Source of the DNA: Candidatus Methylospira mobilis | GTDB taxonomy: Bacteria; Pseudomonadota; Gammaproteobacteria; Methylococcales; Methylococcaceae | Reading direction: 5' to 3' | Assembly (NCBI RefSeq): GCF_009498235.1 | Contig: NZ_CP044205.1 | Coordinates: 2,667,389-2,731,388, forward strand | DNA length: 64,000 bases | In this document: piece by piece, positions 27,490-35,605 of the stretch | Numbering within the stretch: the stretch's first letter is position 1 | Layout: each line of letters starts with the position of its first letter | Program-made: the position numbers and the translations under genes | Notes under the pieces: generated by a model | The model's input: the letters and a program-made list of their open reading frames with translations, nothing else | Told to the model about the DNA's origin: nothing | Database searches by the model: none

Positions 27490-29421
27490 TCAAGCCTTTC
27501 CCTCCAACGTTTCTTCCGCCGCAAAAAAACGCCGCACCAGCGGCAACGAGCGCGTGCGCCGCATCGGCGGCAGGCTGTTCAGGAAAACCTTGCCGTAGGA
27601 TTTGCTGATCACGCGCGGATCGCACAGCATGAACACGCCTCGGTCGTCGCTGGAGCGTATCAAGCGCCCTACTCCCTGACGCAACGCAATGACCGCCGCC
27701 GGTAACTGATGCGCGCCGAACGGACTCAAGCCTTTCTGCTTCAACGCATCCAGCTTCGCGTTCAGCACCGGATCGCCCGGCGCGGCGAACGGCAGTTTGT
27801 CGATAATCACGCACGACAACGCCGGACCGCGTACATCGACGCCTTCCCAGAAACTTGATGTGCCGAGCAGTATGCCGTTGCCTGCCTGCCTGAACGACTC
27901 CAGCAAACGCGCCTTGGGCTGAGTGCCTTGTACGAACAACGGGTATTCCACCAGCTCTTTCAAACGAGCCGCCGCATTCTGCATCGCGGCGTGGCTGGTG
28001 AACAGAAAGAAAGTGCGCCCGCCGCTGGCTTGCAAGACGGGCACGGCCGCGTTAATTACCGCATCGGCATGATCCGGCGCCGAAGGCTCCGGCAGTTCCA
28101 GCGGCAGATAAAATATACACTGCTCGGGGTAGCTGAACGGACTGTCCCAACTGCGCGCCTCCGCGTCGAACAATCCCAGCGTCTGGGTGAAATGCTCGAA
28201 ACGCCCGGAAACGCTGAGCGTAGCCGAAGTAAAAATCCAGCTCGCCTTGCTGCTGCGCTGAAACTTGGCGAACTCCTCGACAGTATCCAGCGGCGTGCGA
28301 TTGAACACGAAACCGCGCCGGAAGGTTTCGAACCAGCGCACGCTGCCGCCCTTATTTTCAATCTGAAACTCGGCCAGAAGCGCCAAAATGTCATCGCAAC
28401 GCTTCCAACATGATTCCAGCCCCTTGCCGCATATTGCAGCGGCGCGCAGCAGCGCCGACAACTCCGACAAACGCGTTTGCAGTTCCTCGAGGCGCTGCAT
28501 CGCTTCCGCATTGGCGCTGAATTCAGTCCAGGCCGCTTTCATCGGCTCCACACCCATGGAAAGCCGCAGTTCGCTTACCGCCAGTTCCACCCGGTCAATA
28601 GCCTGACCCAGCTCGCGGTCGCCGCACGCATCCTTGAGCTGTTCAGCCAACGCGTCATGACAAAGTTCGGTCAACTGGCGTGAAGACAAGATCAGCCCCA
28701 GAAATTGGGACGCCGTTTCGGCAAACTGGTGCGCTTCATCGATAATCACAACATCCGCTTCCGGCAATAGCTCGCCGAAACCGTCGCTGCGTATCGCCCA
28801 ATCCGCCCACAGCAGATGATGATTAATCACCAGGATTTCGGCCTCCTGCGCGGCCTTGCGCGCCTTCAGTAAAAAACAGTCGGAAAGCTGCGGGCATTCC
28901 TGGCCGAGACAATTGTCGGCGGTCGATGTCACCCACGGCCAGATTACCGACGATTCTGCCACGCTCTCCATCTCTGCAATATCGCCCCTGCGCGTGGTTG
29001 CGCCCCAGCGCTTGATCGCCTCTATCGCCCCAACCTGGGAGCGCAAGTCGTCATGACGGAATACCGACAGGTTATACAAACGATAGGGACACAGATAATT
29101 GGAACGGCCCTTGAGCAAGGCCGCGCTAAACGGCACTCCCAGCACTTGCCGCAGCAGCGGCACGTCCTTGTGGAACAACTGATCCTGTAAATTGCGCGTG
29201 CCGGTCGAGACGATCACTCGCCGTCCGGATAAAATTGCCGGAACTAGGTAAGCCAGGGTTTTGCCGGTGCCGGTGCCGGCCTCGGCAACCAGCGTCTTCC
29301 TGCTTTTTATCGCCTCGGCAACCGCTTCCGCCATTTCCAGTTGCGGTTGGCGCAGGCGGTAGCGTTCGACTTTGGCCGCCAGCAGACCGTCAGGGCTGAA
29401 AACCTGACTGAGGCTGATCAC
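27490..29421 (-). CDS. ATP-dependent helicase, DinG/YoaA family
   Basis: 643 residues, an XPD-like superfamily 2 helicase. Walker A is EAGTGTGKTLAYL (about 47-59) and the DEAH box is VIIDEAHQF. Four iron-sulfur-type cysteines are spaced as in the family (NYLCPY, DNCLGQECPQLSDCFLL). The final motif is VGRLIRSSDDRGVF. The length fits YoaA (636) better than DinG (716). YoaA assists recovery from replication-blocking lesions. It is the last gene of the gpmI-sdh run, one base after ygfX. Its start MISLSQVF lies right behind the ygfX stop. Confidence 0.92.
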   Translation of the reverse strand: MISLSQVFSPDGLLAAKVERYRLRQPQLEMAEAVAEAIKSRKTLVAEAGTGTGKTLAYLVPAILSGRRVIVSTGTRNLQDQLFHKDVPLLRQVLGVPFSAALLKGRSNYLCPYRLYNLSVFRHDDLRSQVGAIEAIKRWGATTRRGDIAEMESVAESSVIWPWVTSTADNCLGQECPQLSDCFLLKARKAAQEAEILVINHHLLWADWAIRSDGFGELLPEADVVIIDEAHQFAETASQFLGLILSSRQLTELCHDALAEQLKDACGDRELGQAIDRVELAVSELRLSMGVEPMKAAWTEFSANAEAMQRLEELQTRLSELSALLRAAAICGKGLESCWKRCDDILALLAEFQIENKGGSVRWFETFRRGFVFNRTPLDTVEEFAKFQRSSKASWIFTSATLSVSGRFEHFTQTLGLFDAEARSWDSPFSYPEQCIFYLPLELPEPSAPDHADAVINAAVPVLQASGGRTFFLFTSHAAMQNAAARLKELVEYPLFVQGTQPKARLLESFRQAGNGILLGTSSFWEGVDVRGPALSCVIIDKLPFAAPGDPVLNAKLDALKQKGLSPFGAHQLPAAVIALRQGVGRLIRSSDDRGVFMLCDPRVISKSYGKVFLNSLPPMRRTRSLPLVRRFFAAEETLEGKA

Positions 29422-29422
29422 T

Positions 29423-29896
29423 TTAAACCACCGGGTTCGCCTTGGACGTGGTCCGTAGCGGCTTGGACGGAAACGGATTAGGCGGTTGCAACAAACCGGA
29501 TGGTTTGATTCTAACCAGCAAACGTAATTTTCGGTATTCGGCGCGAGGCACGCTGTCAGGCATCAGCAACAAGGATTTCCGTCCCCGGGCGGTCTTGAAG
29601 TACAGGAACGCAATCTTGCCGAGTACCAGCGAGCCGGCCGATAAGGTCCCCGCCAAAATTTGCCCGTTTCGCAGATGCAGCAGCCAGCCCTGATCAGTGC
29701 GAAACTCCAGCGCGCTTATTTTAACGCGCCCTATGTTGTGCAACTGCAGCCAGCAGCTTACGCCGATCAGCACGGTCAACCCTACCTTAAGCCACAAGGG
29801 AATACCGGAGACACCCACGGCCAGCAAAGCCCCACTATGCACCAGCCACACAAACCACCACAATGAACGAGACGGTACAGGATCAAGCCTTAACAT
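29423..29896 (-). CDS. ygfX: Membrane protein YgfX (CptA-like)
   Basis: 157 residues from the ATG at 29896, preferred over a GTG at 29902 because AGAGG is then 8 bases away. Two hydrophobic segments at the start (WWFVWLVHSGALLAVGV and LWLKVGLTVLIGVSCWLQL) are followed by a cytosolic part with LEFRTDQGWLLHLRNG, the layout of YgfX. In enterobacteria YgfX is an inner-membrane protein proposed as the toxin of a YgfX/SdhE pair affecting FtsZ and MreB; this role is debated. It overlaps the end of sdhE by 14 bp, as is usual. Confidence 0.82.
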   Translation of the reverse strand: MLRLDPVPSRSLWWFVWLVHSGALLAVGVSGIPLWLKVGLTVLIGVSCWLQLHNIGRVKISALEFRTDQGWLLHLRNGQILAGTLSAGSLVLGKIAFLYFKTARGRKSLLLMPDSVPRAEYRKLRLLVRIKPSGLLQPPNPFPSKPLRTTSKANPVV

Positions 29897-30137
29897 CAAC
29901 ACATCCTCTGATCTTGATGATCAGTTTACACAGTAAAACATCCTGGGCGGGTTCTTCCCGCGCCAACAACCAACCCGCAAGCACCGGGTCGGGAACATCC
30001 AGCAAACGTATGAAAGCCTGCCTTTCCTCTTCAGTCGCCTGCGGAAGATGGCGCAGCCGGTAGCAATCCAGCAATCGGTCCAGCTCCCGCATGCCGCGGC
30101 GGCAAGACCAGGCTATTTGTCCGGGGTCGCGATTCAC
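29883..30137 (-). CDS. sdhE: FAD assembly factor SdhE
   Basis: 84 residues with the family signature RRGMRELD near residue 13, preceded by a conserved Trp (IAWSCRRGM). This face binds SdhA. SdhE promotes covalent attachment of FAD to the succinate dehydrogenase flavoprotein. It lies 4 bp after sdhB and just before ygfX, consistent with the target sitting in the same operon. The protein is complete and of standard size (88 in Escherichia coli). Confidence 0.93.
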   Translation of the reverse strand: MNRDPGQIAWSCRRGMRELDRLLDCYRLRHLPQATEEERQAFIRLLDVPDPVLAGWLLAREEPAQDVLLCKLIIKIRGCVDVKA

Positions 30138-30141
30138 GTCG

Positions 30142-30936
30142 TCACAACTGCCGCTCCATCAACATACGCTTGATCCCCGCGATGGCTTTTGCCGGATTCA
30201 GGCCCTTGGGACAAGTCTGAGTGCAGTTCATGATCGTATGGCAACGATACAAACGGAACGAGTCCTCCACCGCATCCAGCCGCTCGCCACGAGTTTCGTC
30301 GCGGCTGTCCATGATCCAGCGCCAGACTTGCAACAATACCGCCGGCCCCAGATAACGATCGCCGTTCCACCAGTAACTGGGGCAGCTGGTGGAACAGCAG
30401 GCGCAGAGTATGCATTCGCTCAAACCCGCCAATTGTCCGCGCTCATCCGGACTCTGCAATCGCTCGCGATCGGCGGGAGCGGGGGTTTGCGTGGAAAGCC
30501 AAGGCTTGATCGCGGCATATTGCGCGAAAAAATGCGTGGTGTCGACTACCAGATCCTTGATTACCTGAAGATGCGGCAACGGGTAAATACGAATCAGATC
30601 GCCGCATGACGCCAGAGGACGGGTACAGGCCAGCGTATTCTGACCATCAATGTTCATCGCGCAGGAACCGCACACGCCCTCGCGGCAGGAACGCCGGAAA
30701 GTCAGGCCTCCATCGGCTTCGGCCTTGATTTTTATCAGCGCATCCAGCACCATCGGGCCGCATTGGTTCAAATCCAGCTCGAAGTTTTCGATACGCGGCT
30801 TGGCGCTTCGTTCGGGATCGTAGCGATAGATCAGGATACGCCGCATACGCCGGCTTTTGTCGCGGCTGACGCGTTGCGCCATAGCCGGGCGCTTGAACCA
30901 TAGCATCAGACGTTGCAGAAATCCGGGGCTCGTCAT
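30142..30936 (-). CDS. sdhB: Succinate dehydrogenase iron-sulfur subunit
   Basis: 264 residues. The [2Fe-2S] ligands are in [15 protein letters not shown] plus the later Cys in LACTRP. The [4Fe-4S] and [3Fe-4S] ligands are in [13 protein letters not shown] and [17 protein letters not shown]. It passes electrons from the SdhA flavin to ubiquinone at the membrane subunits. Compared with the usual 235 residues it has about 30 extra basic residues at the N-terminus ([18 protein letters not shown]...); an internal ATG before [11 protein letters not shown] gives the normal length, so the start is uncertain. It begins 4 bp after the sdhA stop. Confidence 0.94.
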   Translation of the reverse strand: MTSPGFLQRLMLWFKRPAMAQRVSRDKSRRMRRILIYRYDPERSAKPRIENFELDLNQCGPMVLDALIKIKAEADGGLTFRRSCREGVCGSCAMNIDGQNTLACTRPLASCGDLIRIYPLPHLQVIKDLVVDTTHFFAQYAAIKPWLSTQTPAPADRERLQSPDERGQLAGLSECILCACCSTSCPSYWWNGDRYLGPAVLLQVWRWIMDSRDETRGERLDAVEDSFRLYRCHTIMNCTQTCPKGLNPAKAIAGIKRMLMERQL

Positions 30937-30940
30937 GGCT

Positions 30941-32734
30941 TCAATATACGCGCGGTTGCGGCGGGAATACAGTCACCGCATCGGTAAGCGTATAGAGATG
31001 CACAGGCCGGTAGTCGATATCGACCTTATCCGGACCATGCAGCCAGGCCAGCGTATGTTTCAGCCAGTTTTCATCGTCACGCAACGGAAAGTCTTCGCGC
31101 GCATGCCCGCCCCGGCTTTCCTCCCGCTTTAACGCGGAGAAGACGGTCACCAGGGACTGTTCCAGCAGATTTTGCAGCTCCAGACATTCCGCCAAATCGG
31201 TATTCCAGATCAACGAGCGGTCCTTTAGCTGAATATCGTCGAAGCGTCGTCTTGTTTCCATTAATTGATCCAGTCCTTCCTGCAAGATTCCGGCATTGCG
31301 GAAAACGCCTGCGTGGTTCTGCATGCAGGTCTGCATGGACAAGCGCACTTCCGCAACGCGATGCCTGCCTTGCGCGTGACGCAAACGATCGAAGCGCTCC
31401 AGCGTTGCGGCGCAGGCATCGGCGGGCAGCGAAGCATGTAACGCATCCGCTCTGATCAACTCAGCGCACCGCAATGCCGCAGCGCGTCCGAACACTACCA
31501 GATCGAGCAGCGAGTTCGATCCCAGACGATTGGCGCCATGCACGGAAACGCAAGCGGCTTCACCGACAGCCATCAACCCCGGCACCGGTGTTTCCGGGTT
31601 GCCGTCGATCAGGGTAAGCACTTCGCCGCGATAGTTGGTCGGGATGCCGCCCATGTTGTAGTGTACGGTGGGTAACACCGGAATCGGCGCTTTAGTCACA
31701 TCGATCCCGGAAAATACGCGCGCTGTCTCGGAGATGCCCGGCAAGCGCGCATGGATCACAGCTGGCGTGAGGTGTTCGATATGCAGCAAAACGTGATCTT
31801 TTTTCGGCCCGACTCCGCGGCCGGCCTGGATTTCGAGCGTAATCGCGCGGCTTACGACATCGCGCGAGGCCAAATCCCGCGCATGCGGCGCATAGCGCGT
31901 CATGAAGCGCTCGCCTTCAGAGTTGGTAAGGTAGCCGCCCTCTCCTCTCGCTCCTTCGGTAATCAGGCAACCGGCGCCATAAATTCCGGTCGGGTGAAAT
32001 TGTATGAACTCCATGTCCTGTAGCGGCAAACCGGCGCGTAATACCATGGCGTTGCCGTCCCCGGTGCAGGTGTGCGCGGAAGTGCAGGAAAAAAAACTGC
32101 GCCCGTATCCGCCGGTAGCCAGCAGCGTCGAATGCGCGCGGAACAGGTGCAGGCTGCCGTCGTCCAGCCGCCATGCCAGCACGCCACGGCATTGCCCCTG
32201 ATCCATGATCAGATCGAGCGCGATGTATTCGATGAAAAACTCGGCCTGATGGCGCAAGGATTGTTGATACAGGGTGTGCAGTATCGCATGACCGGTCTGG
32301 TCAGCCGCGGCGCAGGTGCGCTGGGCGTTGCCATTGCCGAAATGGGTGGTCATACCGCCGAAGGCGCGTTGATAAATGGTGCCGGTCGAGGTGCGCGAAA
32401 ACGGAACCCCCATATGCTCGAGTTCGATTACCGCCGGCATAGCCTCCCGGCACATGTATTCGATTGCATCCTGATCCCCGAGCCAATCGGAACCTTTGAC
32501 GGTGTCGTACATATGCCAGCGCCAATCATCTTCGCCCATATTGCCAAGCGCGGCGCTGATGCCCCCCTGCGCAGCCACGGTATGGCTGCGCGTAGGAAAT
32601 ACCTTGGTCAGGCAGGCGGTTTTCAATCCTTTCTCCGCCAGCCCCAGGGTGGCGCGTAAACCCGCGCCACCCGCCCCTACAACGACGGCATCGTAATAAT
32701 GGGTGCTGATCGGATAGGCAGGAGTCAATGTCAC
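30941..32734 (-). CDS. sdhA: Succinate dehydrogenase flavoprotein subunit
   Basis: 597 residues from a GTG at 32734, preferred because AAGGG is correctly placed and the gene then clears the sdhD stop by 4 bp; a TTG at 32755 would overlap sdhD by 17 bp. The Rossmann FAD motif is [20 protein letters not shown]. The FAD-linking His is in [11 protein letters not shown]. Substrate-site residues are in QFHPTGIYG and GARGEGGYL. It oxidises succinate to fumarate in the TCA cycle and respiratory complex II. The length is standard (588 in Escherichia coli). SdhE for flavinylation is encoded two genes downstream. Confidence 0.95.
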   Translation of the reverse strand: MTLTPAYPISTHYYDAVVVGAGGAGLRATLGLAEKGLKTACLTKVFPTRSHTVAAQGGISAALGNMGEDDWRWHMYDTVKGSDWLGDQDAIEYMCREAMPAVIELEHMGVPFSRTSTGTIYQRAFGGMTTHFGNGNAQRTCAAADQTGHAILHTLYQQSLRHQAEFFIEYIALDLIMDQGQCRGVLAWRLDDGSLHLFRAHSTLLATGGYGRSFFSCTSAHTCTGDGNAMVLRAGLPLQDMEFIQFHPTGIYGAGCLITEGARGEGGYLTNSEGERFMTRYAPHARDLASRDVVSRAITLEIQAGRGVGPKKDHVLLHIEHLTPAVIHARLPGISETARVFSGIDVTKAPIPVLPTVHYNMGGIPTNYRGEVLTLIDGNPETPVPGLMAVGEAACVSVHGANRLGSNSLLDLVVFGRAAALRCAELIRADALHASLPADACAATLERFDRLRHAQGRHRVAEVRLSMQTCMQNHAGVFRNAGILQEGLDQLMETRRRFDDIQLKDRSLIWNTDLAECLELQNLLEQSLVTVFSALKREESRGGHAREDFPLRDDENWLKHTLAWLHGPDKVDIDYRPVHLYTLTDAVTVFPPQPRVY

Positions 32735-32738
32735 TGAT

Positions 32739-33128
32739 TCAGCCCTTGAAAACAATAATGCGGATCAGGGTGTAAACCGCCAACGACGCCAACAGCAGCA
32801 AGAGCAGGTGTGCAGTTATCAGTCCGAAAAATTTGAGCGCGCGCAGATGAATATAATCGTCTATCACAACCTGAATTCCGATCGCGGCGTGACAAAACAT
32901 CACTACCAGCAGAAAAACAAGTATTAGCGTATTCCATGGCAAAGTCAGCCAATGCATAATTTCAGCATGAGTCGCATAGGGGAGAGAAGCAGCTGACAGC
33001 GCAAACCATAGCACCAGAGGAATCAATGCCGCAGCGCTTGCGCGCTGAAGCCACCAATGCGACGTGCCGCTTCGGGAGGTTCCCAAACCTAAAGCAAACC
33101 TGAGAGGCGTGCGATAGTGTTTTTCCAT
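32739..33128 (-). CDS. sdhD: Succinate dehydrogenase membrane anchor subunit
   Basis: 129 residues from the ATG at 33128; a long upstream reading is an out-of-frame run through sdhC. It begins [21 protein letters not shown], which holds the Ser/Gly-rich loop near the quinone site. Three membrane helices follow, with [16 protein letters not shown] carrying the heme-ligand His and the Asp-Tyr pair expected in SdhD. It anchors SdhAB and forms the ubiquinone and heme b site with SdhC. It starts 4 bp after the sdhC stop. Confidence 0.9.
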   Translation of the reverse strand: MEKHYRTPLRFALGLGTSRSGTSHWWLQRASAAALIPLVLWFALSAASLPYATHAEIMHWLTLPWNTLILVFLLVVMFCHAAIGIQVVIDDYIHLRALKFFGLITAHLLLLLLASLAVYTLIRIIVFKG

Positions 33129-33132
33129 CGGC

Positions 33133-33684
33133 TTATATGTCCAACCCTGGTTTGCTGTTAATAAAATCAACCAGCGCGCTGCAACGAATAACAGGCGCGC
33201 CGAAATCGGGAGCCGGAGTTTCAGCCGCGTTGTCGCAGCCATACGCGGAAGGAGCCCAGCGTTTGGCCGGTTCCCCGCGCCAGTCGGCGGCCGGCAACCC
33301 CTGAAGTTCGGTTTGCTTGAGATGCAGACCATAACATCCGCCCGTCAAAATCACGGCGGCGCTAAACTCGAGCATGGCGTACCTGTGTAGTGAGTCGCGC
33401 AGCATGCCCCTGCCGCTATCCCAGAACAAATGCCGTAGCCCATGACAGAGATGCATAAAAAGTGCGAACAGCCACAGATACAAACTACTGATACCGGCCG
33501 AGGATTGTAAAAATGCGTGTATAGGTTCATAGGCTGACGGCCCATCAGCCACCTGCATCAACCAGAACACCCATACCGGCAAGCCCAGCGTTAACAAGAC
33601 GCCGGTAACGCGGTGCAGAATCGACAGCACCGCGGTTGGAGGAAAACGAAAAATGCGCAGATGAGGGGAAAGCGGACGTGTCAT
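33133..33684 (-). CDS. sdhC: Succinate dehydrogenase cytochrome b556 subunit with C-terminal extension
   Basis: 183 residues. It opens RPLSPHLRIFRFPPTAVLSI with LHRVTG, the conserved start of SdhC with the Ser and Arg of the quinone site. Three membrane helices follow. The heme-ligand region is ALFMHLCHGLRHLFWDSG. The core ends near residue 122, where SdhC normally stops. Here another 60 residues follow (LKQTELQGLPAADWRGEPAK onward), soluble, Pro/Ala-rich with two Cys, of no known family. Codon use across the tail looks like the rest of the gene. It is first of the sdh genes, 5 bp after gpmI. Confidence 0.92.
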   Translation of the reverse strand: MTRPLSPHLRIFRFPPTAVLSILHRVTGVLLTLGLPVWVFWLMQVADGPSAYEPIHAFLQSSAGISSLYLWLFALFMHLCHGLRHLFWDSGRGMLRDSLHRYAMLEFSAAVILTGGCYGLHLKQTELQGLPAADWRGEPAKRWAPSAYGCDNAAETPAPDFGAPVIRCSALVDFINSKPGLDI

Positions 33685-33689
33685 AGTGT

Positions 33690-35354
33690 TCAGTTAAACG
33701 CCAACAGGCCGGTATCCCAGCATTCCGGCGCCTCGTAACCAAGCAGGTTTACCGTGGTGGAGGCAATATTGCTTAAACCGGGCGCTGGGATGTCCGCCAG
33801 CGTCACGGCATTGTTCAAAGTGTTGCCGTACAGAATGAACGGCACCGGGTTCAACGTGTGAGAAGTTTTCGGCTTGAACGAACCGTCCGCATTTTTTTGC
33901 GGTTCCCCGGTTTTGCGATTGAGCTCATACATTTCGTCGGCGTTGCCATGATCGGCGGTAATTATGGCGGCGCCTTGCAGTGCATCAATTACCGGCAAAA
34001 TACGGCTCAAGGCCAGATCTACCGTTTCGACCGCCAGCGTAGCCGCCTGCAGATTCCCGGTATGTCCCACCATGTCGCCATTGGCGTAATTCACGCGCAG
34101 AAAACGATGGCGTCCGCTCTGTAGTTGCACGATCAGTTCATCGGTTATTTCGGCGGATTTCATCCACGGGCGTTGCTGGAACGGCACAAGATCGGACGGA
34201 ATTTCAATATAGGTTTCCAGCTTCTCATCGAATTTACCGCTACGGTTGCCGTTCCAGAAATAGGTCACATGACCGAATTTTTGGGTTTCAGAAATTGCCA
34301 GTTGCGCGACGCCCGTATGCGCCAGAAACTCGCTCATGGTGTTGCGTATGGCTGGCGGATCTACCAGGAAATGTTTGGGAATATGCAGATCTCCGTCATA
34401 TTGCAGCATGCCGGCATAGACAATATCAGGTACGTGCACGCGGTCGAACGCAGAAAATTCGCTTTCTTCAAAAGCCCGCGAAATTTCCATGGCGCGGTCG
34501 CCGCGAAAATTAAAGAACACTACGCTGTCGTGATCTTCGATTCTGCCCACAGGCTCGCCGGCATCGGCAATGACAAAAGGCGGTAAATCCTGATCGCCGA
34601 CGCCGGGATGTTGCGCGCGCAGACCGTTGACCGCGGCTACCGCGTTATCGAAGTATGGGGCATTGCCCAATACATGGGTTTGCCAGCCGCGTTCCACCAT
34701 GGCCCAATCGGCTTCGTAGCGATCCATGGTTATCGACATGCGCCCGCCGCCGCTGGCTATGCGGATATCGAAATTCTCGCCGCGCATTTCGTCAAGAAAT
34801 GTTTCGAACGGTTGCAGATAGTCCAGCGCGGAGGTTTCCGGCACATCGCGTCCGTCCAGCAGTACATGCACGCGTACGCGCCCAACGTCTTGCTGACGCG
34901 CCTGTACGATCATGGCCTTGAGATGATCGATATGAGCGTGTACGTTTCCATCCGAAAACAGCCCGAGAAAGTGCAGTGTCGAATCGTGTTCGCGCACATT
35001 GCGGATCACGCGAAGCCAGGCATCGCCGCGAAAAATGCCGCCGCTCTGTATCGCCTCATTGACCAGCGCAGCTCCCTGATGGTAGATACGGCCTGCACCC
35101 ATTGCGTTATGCCCGACTTCGGAGTTGCCCATGTCGTCATCGCTGGGCATACCGACCGCGAGTCCGTGCGCTTTAAGTAGCGTATGAGGGGAATGCGTGA
35201 GCAGAAAATCCAGCGTCGGCGTCCAGGCCTTGCGCACCGCGTTGCCCTCCAGCGCGGAACCGGAACCGATACCGATTCCATCCATCACTATCGTCAACAG
35301 AGGCCCGTTGATCCCGGGGAAAACAGGGTGTTTATTCAACACAAGACTGTTCAA
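33690..35354 (-). CDS. gpmI: 2,3-bisphosphoglycerate-independent phosphoglycerate mutase
   Basis: 554 residues, a cytosolic Mn-dependent enzyme interconverting 3- and 2-phosphoglycerate in glycolysis. The first metal site is VMDGIGIG. The phosphoserine nucleophile is in DDDMGNSEVGHNAMGAGR. GRDVPETSALDYL, FNFRGDRAME and the second metal site ITADHGNADEM follow. The frame starts with TTG at 35354 behind GGAG at six bases, a rare start that nevertheless has the best site; a GTG four codons in is the alternative. It heads the run gpmI-sdhCDAB-sdhE-ygfX-dinG, an unusual link between glycolysis and complex II. Confidence 0.94.
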   Translation of the reverse strand: MNSLVLNKHPVFPGINGPLLTIVMDGIGIGSGSALEGNAVRKAWTPTLDFLLTHSPHTLLKAHGLAVGMPSDDDMGNSEVGHNAMGAGRIYHQGAALVNEAIQSGGIFRGDAWLRVIRNVREHDSTLHFLGLFSDGNVHAHIDHLKAMIVQARQQDVGRVRVHVLLDGRDVPETSALDYLQPFETFLDEMRGENFDIRIASGGGRMSITMDRYEADWAMVERGWQTHVLGNAPYFDNAVAAVNGLRAQHPGVGDQDLPPFVIADAGEPVGRIEDHDSVVFFNFRGDRAMEISRAFEESEFSAFDRVHVPDIVYAGMLQYDGDLHIPKHFLVDPPAIRNTMSEFLAHTGVAQLAISETQKFGHVTYFWNGNRSGKFDEKLETYIEIPSDLVPFQQRPWMKSAEITDELIVQLQSGRHRFLRVNYANGDMVGHTGNLQAATLAVETVDLALSRILPVIDALQGAAIITADHGNADEMYELNRKTGEPQKNADGSFKPKTSHTLNPVPFILYGNTLNNAVTLADIPAPGLSNIASTTVNLLGYEAPECWDTGLLAFN

Positions 35355-35605
35355 GCAAGACTCCGGCTTAAAAACTATGGCGCTATGCTACGCGACACGA
35401 TCACAACGCGCAATGATGTTATCCGATGATTTCAGCATTAAATTTCCGCAATCCTCTTCGGCGCTATGACCTGCAAACCGGCTGATTTATAACAATTAAT
35501 ATTGAAAATAGCATAATTCATAACCAAAAACCATATTGATATAGCCAATCGCTCTTGTCACCAAGCGGAACTGTTCGTGATTATAACCTTGAAAAGCACA
35601 GATTT

